A stretch of 64,000 bases of DNA from Streptomyces vilmorinianum (lineage in GTDB: Bacteria > Actinomycetota > Actinomycetes > Streptomycetales > Streptomycetaceae): positions 3,862,001-3,926,000 of the forward strand of contig NZ_CP040244.1 in the NCBI RefSeq assembly GCF_005517195.1. Direction: 5' to 3'. The position numbers and the translations under genes were made by a program. The notes under the pieces are model-generated. The model was not told where the DNA came from. It was given only the letters and a program-made list of their open reading frames with translations, and did not search any database. Positions 51,092 through 59,813 of this stretch are shown here, piece by piece (within the stretch, counting starts at the first letter, position 1; each line of letters starts with the position of its first letter).

Positions 51092-52180
51092 TCAGAGCCA
51101 GCCGTTGCGGCGGAAGCTCCGGTGGAGCAGGAAGCACGCGACGACCATCGCTCCGACGACGAGCGGATAGCCGTAGGTCCAGCGCAGCTCGGGCATGTGC
51201 TCGAAGTTCATGCCGTACACCCCGCAGACCATCGTGGGGACGGCGACGATCGCCGCCCATGCCGTGATCTTGCGCATGTCCTCGTTCTGGGCGACGGTCA
51301 CCTGCGCCAGATGCGCCTGCAGGATCGAGTCGAGGAGCGCGTCGAACGACGTGATCTGCTCCGTGATCCGGGACAGGTGGTCGGCGACGTCGCGGAAGTA
51401 CGGCTGGATGTCGGCGGAGACGAGCGGCAGCGGCTGCGAGGCCAGGGTCTGCAGAGGGCGGTCGAGCGGTGTCACCGCCCGCTTGAGTTCCAGGAGTTCG
51501 CGCTTGAGCTGGTAGACGCGGCCGGCGTCGCCGCGGGACGCCTGTTCGCTGAAGACGGCTGTCTCGACGGCGTCGATGTCGTTCTGCACGGAGTCGGCGA
51601 CGGCCAGGTAGTCGTCCACGACGTGGTCGGCGATGGCGTGCAGGACGGCGGCCGGTCCCTTGGCCAGCTGCTCGGGGTCGGCCTCCAGGGTCTCCCGCAG
51701 CGGGCCGAGCGAACCGTGCCTGCCGTGCCGTACGGTGATGACGAAGTCGGGTCCCGTGAAGACCATGAGCTCGCCGGTGTCGACGACCTCGCTGGTGGCG
51801 GTGAGCTCCTCGTGCTCGACGTAGCGGACCGTCTTGAAGACCGCGAAGAGCGTCTCGTCGTACCGCTCCAGTTTCGGCCGCTGATGGGCGTGCACGGCGT
51901 CCTCGACGGCCAGCGGATGCAGCCCGAACAGTTCGGCGAGACCGGCGAATTCCTCAACGGACGGCTCGTGCAGCCCGATCCAGACGAATCCGTCACCGGA
52001 GCCGCGGACCCGGCGCACCGCCTCGTCCGCGGGACACGCCCCCTTCTGCCGTGCCCCGTCCTCGTAGAACACGCAGTTGACCACGGAGCTCCCGAGCGGC
52101 GAGCGCGCCGGGTGGCTCAGGTCGACGGTCCGGCGGTAGGCACGGCGGACGGTGCGCCGCAGAGTGCGGATTATCGGCAC
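51092..52180 (-). CDS. CorA-family magnesium/cobalt transporter
   Basis: Protein of 362 aa. The diagnostic YGMNFEHMPEL loop sits between the two C-terminal membrane helices (AAIVAVPTMVCGVYGMN and YPLVVGAMVVACFLLHRS). The long cytoplasmic domain begins FYEDGARQKGACPADEAVRR and contains the helical stalk. It forms a pentameric Mg2+ channel. GTG at 52180 is chosen for the GAGGAG six bases upstream; an in-frame ATG at 52234 would add 18 residues. The N-terminus is Arg-rich. Confidence 0.93.
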   Translation of the reverse strand: MPIIRTLRRTVRRAYRRTVDLSHPARSPLGSSVVNCVFYEDGARQKGACPADEAVRRVRGSGDGFVWIGLHEPSVEEFAGLAELFGLHPLAVEDAVHAHQRPKLERYDETLFAVFKTVRYVEHEELTATSEVVDTGELMVFTGPDFVITVRHGRHGSLGPLRETLEADPEQLAKGPAAVLHAIADHVVDDYLAVADSVQNDIDAVETAVFSEQASRGDAGRVYQLKRELLELKRAVTPLDRPLQTLASQPLPLVSADIQPYFRDVADHLSRITEQITSFDALLDSILQAHLAQVTVAQNEDMRKITAWAAIVAVPTMVCGVYGMNFEHMPELRWTYGYPLVVGAMVVACFLLHRSFRRNGWL

Positions 52181-52335
52181 GGTGGGCTCCTCGGGACGAT
52201 CAGCGGCCAGTGTGCCACTCCTGACAATTGTCATGTCTTTCCTGTGAACAAGATCCTCCCGCGGGTGGAGGACCGGCCGAACCCTCACGACCAGGATGGA
52301 ATCACCGCAGTCACCGAAGGAAGCAGGATCCACCC

Positions 52336-53685
52336 ATGTCCTCACCCCGCCTGTACGCCGTCGCCGCGGCGACCGTGCTCGCCCTGTCCGCCGCGGCGTT
52401 ACCGGCACAGGCCGCCGGCCTCGGCCCTGGCCACGGCTCCCCGGTCGCCGGCCAGGTCCAGTCCCAGTCCCAGGTCCAGGTCCAGTCCCTCGACCGTCTG
52501 GACCGCGCCGCGCTGCGCGGCTCGCTCGACGCCTTCCACAAGGCGGGGATGTACGGCGCCTATTCGGCGGTCCGCGACGGCTCCGCGCGGTGGCGGGGAG
52601 CCACCGGGTTCGCCGATGTCGGCACCCAGCGGCCCACGCGGCCCGACCTGGAGCACCGGATCGGCAGCGTCACCAAGACCTTCACGGCCGTCGCCGTGCT
52701 CCAGCAGGCCGCCGCCGGCCGCATCGATCTGGACGCTCCCGTCGGCCGGTATCTGCCCGACGTCGTTCCCGGTGAGCGGGGGCGGCAGGTGACCGTGCGG
52801 ATGTTGCTCAACCACACCAGCGGGATCGCCGATTACGTGCTTCCCGCCTTCCCCGGCCTGCTGGAGAACCCCGGCAAGACCCTCGACGAGAACCGCTTCC
52901 GCGACATCGCCCCCGAGGAACTCGCCCGCCTGGGTCTCGCGGCGCCGCCCGTCGTGGAGCGCGGCACGTTCTCGTACGCCAACACCAACTACATCCTCGC
53001 GGGGCTGCTGCTGGAGCGGGTGACCGGCCAGGAGGCGGAGGCGTACATCACCCGGAACGTCATCCGCAAGGCCGGCCTGCGCCACACGTACTTCCCGCGC
53101 TCGGCGTCCCTCAAGGGACCGCACGCCCGGATGTACGAGTCGTTCTACGGTCTGATAGACCCGCCGCGCGACTACAGCGTCTACGACATGTCCTGGGCCG
53201 GCACGGCCGGCGCCATGGTCTCGACGACGAGCGACCTCAACGACTTCTACCGCGCGCTGCTCAGCGGCCGGCTGCTCGGCGCGGCGCAGCTGCGCGAGAT
53301 GAAGACGACCGTGCCGGCGTACGAGACGGAGCCGGGCGAGGAGGCGCAGATGCGCTACGGCCTGGGCATCTACACGCTCAAGCTGCCGAGCGGCGGCTGG
53401 TACTGGGGCCACGACGGCGCCGTCTTCGGCGCGGGGACGTGGGCCCTGTCCACGGAGGACGGTCGCCGTCAGGTCGCCATCGGCTACAACCTGATGAAGT
53501 ACCAGCGCTTCGACGACCAGGGCCGCCCGCTGCCGGACCCCGTGACCGCCGCGCTGTACGCGCACGTGGACGGGGCCCTGTCCGGGGCCGCGGCGGCCGC
53601 CCGCCGCGCGGCTCCGCAGCATCCGCCGGTCCTGCCCGACCGGCTGCTCGCCCCGGACGCACTGCGCCACGCGTCGCTGCGGTAG
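52336..53685 (+). CDS. Secreted serine hydrolase, beta-lactamase class C / D,D-peptidase family
   Basis: Protein of 449 aa. The signal peptide ends near LPAQAAG; a Gln/Ser/Val repeat follows. Active-site motifs: S111-V-T-K, Y214-A-N and H359-D-G in the usual order. The fold supports D,D-carboxypeptidase or esterase activity outside the cell. The C-terminal about 30 residues are Ala/Pro/Arg-rich and disordered. ATG at 52336; the upstream divergent region is shared with corA (156 bp). Confidence 0.92.
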   Translation: MSSPRLYAVAAATVLALSAAALPAQAAGLGPGHGSPVAGQVQSQSQVQVQSLDRLDRAALRGSLDAFHKAGMYGAYSAVRDGSARWRGATGFADVGTQRPTRPDLEHRIGSVTKTFTAVAVLQQAAAGRIDLDAPVGRYLPDVVPGERGRQVTVRMLLNHTSGIADYVLPAFPGLLENPGKTLDENRFRDIAPEELARLGLAAPPVVERGTFSYANTNYILAGLLLERVTGQEAEAYITRNVIRKAGLRHTYFPRSASLKGPHARMYESFYGLIDPPRDYSVYDMSWAGTAGAMVSTTSDLNDFYRALLSGRLLGAAQLREMKTTVPAYETEPGEEAQMRYGLGIYTLKLPSGGWYWGHDGAVFGAGTWALSTEDGRRQVAIGYNLMKYQRFDDQGRPLPDPVTAALYAHVDGALSGAAAAARRAAPQHPPVLPDRLLAPDALRHASLR

Positions 53686-53760
53686 CGGCCGTTCGCCCGT
53701 GAACCGGTGCCCGTACCCTGCGTTCTCCCGCGCGGGGTACGGGTGTCATCATCACCGGTC

Positions 53761-54354
53761 ATGAGAGCTCTTCTTGGTGTCGACCTGCCGGGATTCCGAC
53801 TCGTCGAACCCGATGTCTGGGTCAGCGACGCGGGCGACGTGCTGTCGCTGCATTTCTTCGCGCTGCGCCCCGATCTGCCCGCGTCGCTGGACGACGGCCC
53901 GTCGCTGCGGGCCGCGTTGACCCGCATGACGGCGGACGCCGGCGGCGGGCTGATCGAGGCATCGGTGAAGTCGCTGGGCGAGCTGCCCGCGCTGCGTCAG
54001 ATACTGAAGCTGCCGCTGCCGGGGCAGCCCAACGGGCAGGTCTTCATCGGTAGTTTCACCGTTCCGCGCGCGGAGTGCAGCACGGTGGTGAAGATCCAGG
54101 CACCCGAGCGCGGGATGACCGGGATGCGGGAGGCCATGGTGATGGCACAGGTCGGCCCCGGCGCGTTCTTCCGGGCCCATCCCTACGCCCCGGAGGTCAC
54201 GGGCGGACTGCCGTTCCACGCCGCCGATCACGTGCAGTACGACGCCCAGTTCCCCGACCATCCGCTGACCCGGGTGAGGGGCGTGCTCGGGGCGCTCGCG
54301 GAGGGCGTCGAGGTGGTACCGGAGTTCGCGGCGCTGCCGCCCTTCACGGCCTGA
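53761..54354 (+). CDS. Conserved hypothetical protein
   Basis: Protein of 197 aa of a type conserved in Streptomyces, without a named domain I can give. Segments such as ALRQILKLPLPGQPNGQVFI, FIGSFTVPRAECSTVVKIQA and FFRAHPYAPEVTGGLPFHAA suggest a mixed alpha/beta protein. No export signal. ATG at 53761. It converges on the PfkB kinase gene, with a simple repeat between. Confidence 0.68.
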   Translation: MRALLGVDLPGFRLVEPDVWVSDAGDVLSLHFFALRPDLPASLDDGPSLRAALTRMTADAGGGLIEASVKSLGELPALRQILKLPLPGQPNGQVFIGSFTVPRAECSTVVKIQAPERGMTGMREAMVMAQVGPGAFFRAHPYAPEVTGGLPFHAADHVQYDAQFPDHPLTRVRGVLGALAEGVEVVPEFAALPPFTA

Positions 54355-54401
54355 CGGAGCCAGGGATGTCCGCGGCCGCCGATGTGGACAGGCCGGCGAC
54401 C

Positions 54402-54447
54402 GCGGTCCGGGTCCGTGTCCGGGTCCGGGTCCGTGTCCGGGTCCGGG
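54402..54447. repeat. Short TCCGGG/TCCGTG tandem repeat
   Basis: About eight 6-bp units alternating TCCGGG and TCCGTG fill the space between the hypothetical gene's stop and the PfkB kinase stop. It is non-coding in both flanking genes. The unit order repeats with an 18-bp period, so it may be a slipped-strand minisatellite. Confidence 0.75.
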
Positions 54448-54448
54448 A

Positions 54449-55360
54449 TCAGTCCGCCACGGCCCGCAGGAGCGCCTTCGGACCGATGAGGGCGGTGGAG
54501 CCCGGGGCCGTACAGGCGTGGGCTCCGGCCACCGCGCCCAGTCGGGCGCAGTCCAGGACGTCGCGGCCCGCGAGCCTGCCGTAGAGGAAGCCGCTGACGA
54601 AGGCATCGCCGGCGCCGTTGGAGTCCACGACGGGCGCGTCGGGGGCGACCGCCGGGATGTGGTGCGGCGTGGGGCCCCCGTCCCTGGTCAGGACGTAGGA
54701 GCCGTCCGCCCCCGCCGTGGCGACCACGGTCCGCGCGCGGCCCTCGCGCAGGATCTCCCGCATGAGCGCCGTGGTTCCCTCGCCCGCGCCCGCCGCGCTG
54801 AGGAAGACCAGGTCGGAGCGGAGGGCGAACTCCCGGTGGTGGTCGGCCAGTCCGTCCCAGTCGTGCAGATCGGTGGAGACGGGGACGCCGAGGTCCTCGA
54901 TGTCGTCGTACAGGAACCGGGCGAAGTTCATGATGGACACGTGGACATGGCGCGTGCGCCGCAGCCGGGGCAGGTAGAACTCCCGGGGCATGCGCAGGGA
55001 GGCCGGGTCCCGGGCGTCGTAGAAGGACATCCTGCGCCCGGTCGCGTCCACGAGGTTCACCGCGCGCCGGGTGCCGGCGGGCGAGATCACCGGGACGAAC
55101 TCGACGTCCCCCTCGGCCATGCGCTCACGGACGAGCGCCCCGGTCCAGTCGTCGCCGACGCAGTCGAGCAGCACGACCTTCAGGCCGAGGGCGCGGGTGC
55201 CGAGGGCCACGTTTCCCCCGGTGTGGCCGGGCCACTCCTCGATCGGACCGACGGCGACCGAGTCGGCGAGCGGGACCGGCAGGGAATCGACACGGATGAC
55301 GGTGTCCACTCCGCTGCCACCGATCACCACGACGTCGTACCGCGCGTGTTGTTGACTCAC
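54449..55360 (-). CDS. PfkB-family carbohydrate kinase
   Basis: Protein of 303 aa. The N-terminal signature VVIGGSGVDTVIRVDSLP and GHTGGNVALGTRALGLKVVL bind sugar. The C-terminal signature VVDSNGAGDAFVSGFLYGRL contains the catalytic base Asp252 and the anion hole GAGD. Asn replaces the more usual Thr before GAGD. It phosphorylates a sugar or nucleoside with ATP; specificity is not evident. GTG at 55360. Stand-alone. Confidence 0.9.
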   Translation of the reverse strand: MSQQHARYDVVVIGGSGVDTVIRVDSLPVPLADSVAVGPIEEWPGHTGGNVALGTRALGLKVVLLDCVGDDWTGALVRERMAEGDVEFVPVISPAGTRRAVNLVDATGRRMSFYDARDPASLRMPREFYLPRLRRTRHVHVSIMNFARFLYDDIEDLGVPVSTDLHDWDGLADHHREFALRSDLVFLSAAGAGEGTTALMREILREGRARTVVATAGADGSYVLTRDGGPTPHHIPAVAPDAPVVDSNGAGDAFVSGFLYGRLAGRDVLDCARLGAVAGAHACTAPGSTALIGPKALLRAVAD

Positions 55361-55492
55361 TGATCCGCCTCTCGGGTCCCGCCGCCACCATTGTGACTCC
55401 TCCGCCGGAAAACGCTCGCGCCCCATGAGGTGAGCCGTTGACTTCCGTCTGTCGCGGCGAGGTACGCCACGCGACGACGAGGGGAGCCGGTG

Positions 55493-56212
55493 ATGGGGAC
55501 CGAGGGCGCGCGGACGGACCCTCTGGGCTTGTTGCTCGACCAGTTCGACCAGGCCAGGGAGATGGCCCAGGTGCGGCTGACGGGGCTCGGTGACGAGGAG
55601 TACCTCTGGGAGCCGGTGGCCGGTTCCTGGTCGATCCGGCGCCGGGGCGAGGCGGCGACGCCCAGGGCGTACGGGCCGGGCGAGTGGGTGCTCGACAAGG
55701 GCGCACCGAATATCCCGGCGAGCGAGTACGCCGAGGTCGCCCGGCAAGCCGCGAGCGGCATGACGGTCGCCAAGATCGCCGAAGACTGGAGCGTGAGCGT
55801 CGAGCGGGTCGAGCAGGTCCTCGCCCACACCGGTGCGCCGGAGCCCGACGAAACGCCGGTCACCACCATCGCGTGGCGGCTGGGGCACCTGCGCTCCTGC
55901 TTCGCGGGTCAACGGGAGTGGTCCTTCGGTGAACGGCGGCAGGAGCCCCAGCTGCTGGTCGACTTCACCCCCTCCGCCGCCTTGGCACTCGAGCGGTTCT
56001 GGGCGCTGATCGACCGCCGGCGCGACAGCGTCGCCGCCCTCACCGACGAGCAGCTCGACACGGTCGGCTTCTCCCAGTACCCGTACGGCTCGGATTCCGA
56101 CGACCCGTTCCTCGCGGTGCCGGCGGCGGCCAAACTCGAATTCATCCACCACATGGCCGAGATCGCGCTGCTCCGCGACCTGTGGCGGGCACGCTTCACC
56201 ACGTCCGGGTAG
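55493..56212 (+). CDS. DinB-family protein
   Basis: Protein of 239 aa. The four-helix DinB fold is suggested by LLLDQFDQAREMAQVRLTGL and AWRLGHLRSCF (helix with His), and by EFIHHMAEIALLRDLWRARF near the end. The three metal-binding histidines occur as a His in RLGHL and two in IHHMAE. An HTH-like insert (AKIAEDWSVSVERVEQVL) lies in the middle, which is unusual. ATG at 55493, with GTG at 55490 also possible. Members include mycothiol-dependent enzymes. Confidence 0.83.
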   Translation: MGTEGARTDPLGLLLDQFDQAREMAQVRLTGLGDEEYLWEPVAGSWSIRRRGEAATPRAYGPGEWVLDKGAPNIPASEYAEVARQAASGMTVAKIAEDWSVSVERVEQVLAHTGAPEPDETPVTTIAWRLGHLRSCFAGQREWSFGERRQEPQLLVDFTPSAALALERFWALIDRRRDSVAALTDEQLDTVGFSQYPYGSDSDDPFLAVPAAAKLEFIHHMAEIALLRDLWRARFTTSG

Positions 56213-56352
56213 GCCCGGGCGCGCGACGCGGGTGATCCCTCCGCGTCTGCGGCATGACCACCCGCGCCGCGGCCACACCCACGCCCAGCCCTCCCCCACG
56301 CCCGGCTCTCCGCCGGGCCGTCCTGTCTCGTGGGACACTTGCACCCCGCTAA

Positions 56353-56367
56353 TGAAAACGATTATCG
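56353..56367. promoter_or_regulatory. Zur-like box upstream of the zinc locus
   Basis: TGAAAACGATTATCG, flanked by AAT on the left and TCTTA on the right, is an AT-rich island that fits actinobacterial Zur boxes (consensus about TGAAAATNATTTTCA). It lies 61 bp before the start of the first surface protein gene and precedes a head-to-tail series of zinc-transport genes. Repression by Zur at sufficient zinc is the expected mode. Confidence 0.72.
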
Positions 56368-56413
56368 TCTTACTTGTTCGCGCACCATCAATCGTCTTCA
56401 AGGGGGGCTTCCT

Positions 56414-57064
56414 TTGCGTGCCTTCACGCGCACTCTCACCGTCGCCGGTTCCATCGCCGCGGCCATGGCCGTCGGCGGACTCACCGTCGCCCACGCGGCC
56501 GGAACGACTCTCTCCCAGGGGCATGTCGACGTACTCGACGTCGAGTACGACGGCGTGGGTCTCGAACTGCACGTGCACGACGAGTCGGTCACGCCGGACG
56601 TCGAGTACGCGCCGGCCGATGTGGTCCTCCGGGCGCTGCCCGCCTCGGCCTACACCGTGCCGAGCGGGACGTGCTACAGCCACCTGGGCACGGCCGGTTC
56701 CACCGTCTACCGGCTGCCGCAGGTGGAGAACACCAACCTCCTGTGGCCGGGCATCTCCGGCGAGCACCTCGCCACCGGCGTGTTCCAGAACGACAAGGTG
56801 CAGGTCAAGCTGGAATCCGTCACGGGTCCCGGAAAGCTCACCGTGTACAAGAACGGCCTGTGCCCGAAGAGCAACCGCTCCTACGACAGCGGTGACGCGA
56901 CCCTCACCAACACCAGAGACGTCGCCGCGGGCGAGCACGACCACGCCAACTGGGTGTTCACCCAGGCCGGTTCGTACACCGCGACCTTCTCCGTCCGAGG
57001 CACGCTGACGAACGGCACACCGGTGGGTCCGACCTCGGCCACCTACACCTTCCAGGTCGGCTGA
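56414..57064 (+). CDS. Secreted protein with one choice-of-anchor M domain
   Basis: Protein of 216 aa. TTG start at 56414 is preceded by AGGGGGG; no ATG gives a sensible start. A Sec signal (TLTVAGSIAAAMAVGGLTVA, HAA) precedes a single surface domain: TTLSQGHVDVLDVEYDGVGL, then LPQVENTNLLWPGISGEHLA and HANWVFTQAGSYTATFSV. No sortase motif or C-terminal anchor is seen, so it is a secreted free protein. It heads the zinc operon. The family occurs with zinc ABC transporters in actinobacteria and probably binds metal or feeds it in. Confidence 0.84.
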   Translation: MRAFTRTLTVAGSIAAAMAVGGLTVAHAAGTTLSQGHVDVLDVEYDGVGLELHVHDESVTPDVEYAPADVVLRALPASAYTVPSGTCYSHLGTAGSTVYRLPQVENTNLLWPGISGEHLATGVFQNDKVQVKLESVTGPGKLTVYKNGLCPKSNRSYDSGDATLTNTRDVAAGEHDHANWVFTQAGSYTATFSVRGTLTNGTPVGPTSATYTFQVG

Positions 57065-57163
57065 TCACAGACACCGGGGGGCGGCCCGACCCGCCGCCGG
57101 GCCGCCCCCCGGCCCCGACTCGCCGAACCGCCCTCTCCCCTCGCTCCGAAGGAGACGCCCCCG

Positions 57164-58276
57164 ATGCGGGCCTCGCTACCGCCACGTACGACGAGAGCCG
57201 CCGCTCTCACGGCCGTCCTGTCCCTGCTGGCCGCCGCGCCACTCGCGCGGGCCGCGGACACACCGCCCAGGGAGGCGCCCGCCGGGGAGAGGGTCGTGCT
57301 CGACGGCGGCCATCTGGACCTGGCGGCGCGGCTCCGGAACGGGCGGCTCGAGTACCTCGTCAAGGACGGGACGGTCGCGGGTCAGGCCGTCTGGCGTGAA
57401 CCCTCCGACGTGCTGCTGCACTTCGATCCCCGCCACGAGATCGTCATCCCTCCGCGGGAGGAAGTGCCGCAGTTCGAGGGGTTCGGGGAACCCGGCGAAA
57501 GCCTCTGGGTCGACAAGGACTTCGAGTCGGAGGAAGGGCTGCTGTGGCCCGGCTGGAACACCATGGAGATCCTTCCCGCCGATGTCTCGGGACCGGTGAG
57601 CGTCACCTTCCCCGAGATCGAGGGCCCCGGCCGGTTCGTCCTCGGGCAGTGGACGGACGACCCCGACTGGGGCATACGGATCGGCGTCACCGTCGACGGC
57701 GCCAAGGCCGAACCGGGCTCCGTGTCCCTGCCGGCGTTCACCCATGCCCACCCGCTGTGGATCTTCGACACCGAGGGCGTCTACCGGATCACCATGGAGA
57801 TGACCGCCACCCTGCCGTCCGGGGCCAAGGTCTCCGACCGGGAGACGCTGGCCGTGGTCGTGGGCGATGTGGATCCCTCGACCGTCGAGCCGGGCACCGG
57901 GACGCCCGCGCCGACACCCACCCCGACGCCGACGCCCACATCCACGCCCACCCCGACGCCCACGCCGACGTCGACGCCCAGTCAGACGCCCACACCCACA
58001 CGGACCCCCACGGCTACGCCGACATCCACGTCCGCGCCTACGGACGGTCCGGCGCCGACGCCCACCCCGACCGGCCCCCCGACGCCGTCCGCCACTCCCC
58101 CGGTGACGTCCATGCCGACCACGTCCCCGGCCCAGGCGCCCACCGCGGCTCCCGCCCCGGGCGGCAGGCTCGCGTCGACCGGCGCGGGCGTCGCGCTCCC
58201 GGCCGGCATCGCCGTCGCCGCGGTCCTCGCCGGCGGCGCCGCCGTCCTGTACGTGCGTCGCAGGAAGGCCGCGTGA
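57164..58276 (+). CDS. Sortase-anchored surface protein of the zinc locus
   Basis: Protein of 370 aa. After a signal peptide comes one choice-of-anchor M domain (VVLDGGHLDLAARLRNGRLE, GLLWPGWNTMEI, HPLWIFDTEGVYRITMEM). Then a Pro/Thr-rich spacer of about 70 residues (PTPTP repeats), a LASTG sortase motif in GGRLASTGAG, a hydrophobic helix and the tail RRRKAA. LAxTG is the motif used by Streptomyces class E sortase. It should stand off the wall and hold the domain outside. Its ATG has GAAGGAGA upstream. Stop overlaps the ATG of the binding protein by one base. Confidence 0.9.
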   Translation: MRASLPPRTTRAAALTAVLSLLAAAPLARAADTPPREAPAGERVVLDGGHLDLAARLRNGRLEYLVKDGTVAGQAVWREPSDVLLHFDPRHEIVIPPREEVPQFEGFGEPGESLWVDKDFESEEGLLWPGWNTMEILPADVSGPVSVTFPEIEGPGRFVLGQWTDDPDWGIRIGVTVDGAKAEPGSVSLPAFTHAHPLWIFDTEGVYRITMEMTATLPSGAKVSDRETLAVVVGDVDPSTVEPGTGTPAPTPTPTPTPTSTPTPTPTPTSTPSQTPTPTRTPTATPTSTSAPTDGPAPTPTPTGPPTPSATPPVTSMPTTSPAQAPTAAPAPGGRLASTGAGVALPAGIAVAAVLAGGAAVLYVRRRKAA

Positions 58277-59808
58277 TGAGGCGCACCCGCACGGCCGTCG
58301 CGGGCGCCGCGCTGGCCGCCGCGCTGGCGGCGGGCTGCGGTCCCGGCGGCTCCGGCGGCTCCGGCGGCGGCTCCGCGGAGCTGACGGTCTCCACCACCAC
58401 CGCGATCATCGCCGACCTCGTGCGCAACGTGGGCGGGGACCGGGTCGACGTGCGCTCCGTCGTCCCGCACCACGGCGACCCGCACTCGTACGAACCGAGC
58501 CCCGGCGACGCGGCCAGGATCGCCCGCTCCGACCTCGTCTTCAGCAACGGCCTGCTCCTCGAGGAGCCCGGCATCATGAAGATGATCCACACCAACGCGC
58601 CCGAGGGCACGCCCAAGGTGCCGATCAGCGAGAAGCTGGAGCAGTACGGCGGCTCGGTCATCAAGCTCAAGGAGGACCTGGGCCTGGGCGTCCTCTGGCT
58701 CGGCTGGGCCGTCGAGGGGGAGGTCCCGGGCGACGGTACCCAGGTCCGTACGACGGCCACCGCGCTGGAGGGACCGGGCGACCTCCACGTGTACCTGACG
58801 GACACGCTCGGCACCCCGCAGGGATACATCGACTCCACCGACGGCTTCGACGCGAAGGACTCCTTCACCCTGCCGCCGGAGGCCCACACCCACGTCAACT
58901 GGGTGTTCAGCGAGCCGGGTACGTACCGGCTCACCGTGCAGGGCAGGACCGAGGCGCTGGACGGGACGACCACGCCGGTCGGCAGCGGCACGATCACCTT
59001 CGTCGTGGGCGGGACCGCGGCCCCGGTCGGCACGACCGTGCTCGACGGCGGCCACGCGGACGTCGCGCTCAACGCGCGGACCCGGTCCGTCCAGGTGCGC
59101 GCCGACGATCCGGCGACGGGGAAGCGGACGTACCACCCCGCCGACTCGGTCGTGCTCTCCGTGCCGGACCGGGCGAAGGAGACGGTGCCCGAGGAGGGCG
59201 CGTACCGGTTCCTCGGGAAGCCCGGCGCGGACATCTGGGTACTGCCGCAGGCCGTCATCGGCAAGCACGTGCACGGCGAGATGGATCCGCACGCCTGGGA
59301 GGACGTCGCCAACGCGGAGGCGTACGTACGCCGGATCGAGGCCGAGCTGATCAAGGCCGACCCGAAGGGCAGGGCGACGTACGAGCGCAACGCCGCGCGC
59401 TATCTGAAGCAGCTGGCCCAGTTGGACGACCACGTCGCCCGGACGCTCGCCGGCGTTCCGGCGGCCCACCGGAAGCTCATCACCACGCATGACGCCTTCG
59501 GCTACCTCGCCCACGCCTACGGCATGGAGGTCGCGGGCTTCGTGGTGCCCGTGCCGAGCCGAGAACCGAGCGCCGCGGAGGTCGAGAGGCTCCGCGACAC
59601 CATCCGCGAGCAGAAGGTGCCCGCGGTCTTCCTCGAACCCAACCTGGCCGCGCGCGCGGACGTCCTGCGCCGCGTCGCCGAGGACGAGGGCGTCGGCATC
59701 TGCACGATCTACGGCGACTCCTTCGACGACACGGTCCACGACTACGTCTCGATGATGCGCCACAACGCGAAGGAACTGGCCCGTTGCCTGGGCCAGGAGG
59801 GGAGTTGA
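58276..59808 (+). CDS. ZnuA-like zinc-binding lipoprotein with inserted surface domain
   Basis: Protein of 510 aa. Lipobox ALAAGC, then a ZnuA/TroA-like front half: TTTAIIADLVRNVGGDRVDV, VPHHGDPHSYEPSPGDAARI. At about residue 120 it is interrupted by a choice-of-anchor M module (HTHVNWVFSEPGTYRLTVQG, TVLDGGHADVALNARTRSVQ), and the ZnuA part resumes at GKHVHGEMDPHAWEDVANAE, ending with a domain including TTHDAFGYLAHAYGMEV. Metal-binding histidines are in both parts. This fits the 'anchored repeat ABC transporter, substrate-binding' family. ATG overlaps the preceding stop (TGATG), so translation is coupled. Confidence 0.92.
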   Translation: MRRTRTAVAGAALAAALAAGCGPGGSGGSGGGSAELTVSTTTAIIADLVRNVGGDRVDVRSVVPHHGDPHSYEPSPGDAARIARSDLVFSNGLLLEEPGIMKMIHTNAPEGTPKVPISEKLEQYGGSVIKLKEDLGLGVLWLGWAVEGEVPGDGTQVRTTATALEGPGDLHVYLTDTLGTPQGYIDSTDGFDAKDSFTLPPEAHTHVNWVFSEPGTYRLTVQGRTEALDGTTTPVGSGTITFVVGGTAAPVGTTVLDGGHADVALNARTRSVQVRADDPATGKRTYHPADSVVLSVPDRAKETVPEEGAYRFLGKPGADIWVLPQAVIGKHVHGEMDPHAWEDVANAEAYVRRIEAELIKADPKGRATYERNAARYLKQLAQLDDHVARTLAGVPAAHRKLITTHDAFGYLAHAYGMEVAGFVVPVPSREPSAAEVERLRDTIREQKVPAVFLEPNLAARADVLRRVAEDEGVGICTIYGDSFDDTVHDYVSMMRHNAKELARCLGQEGS

Positions 59809-59813
59809 GCCCG

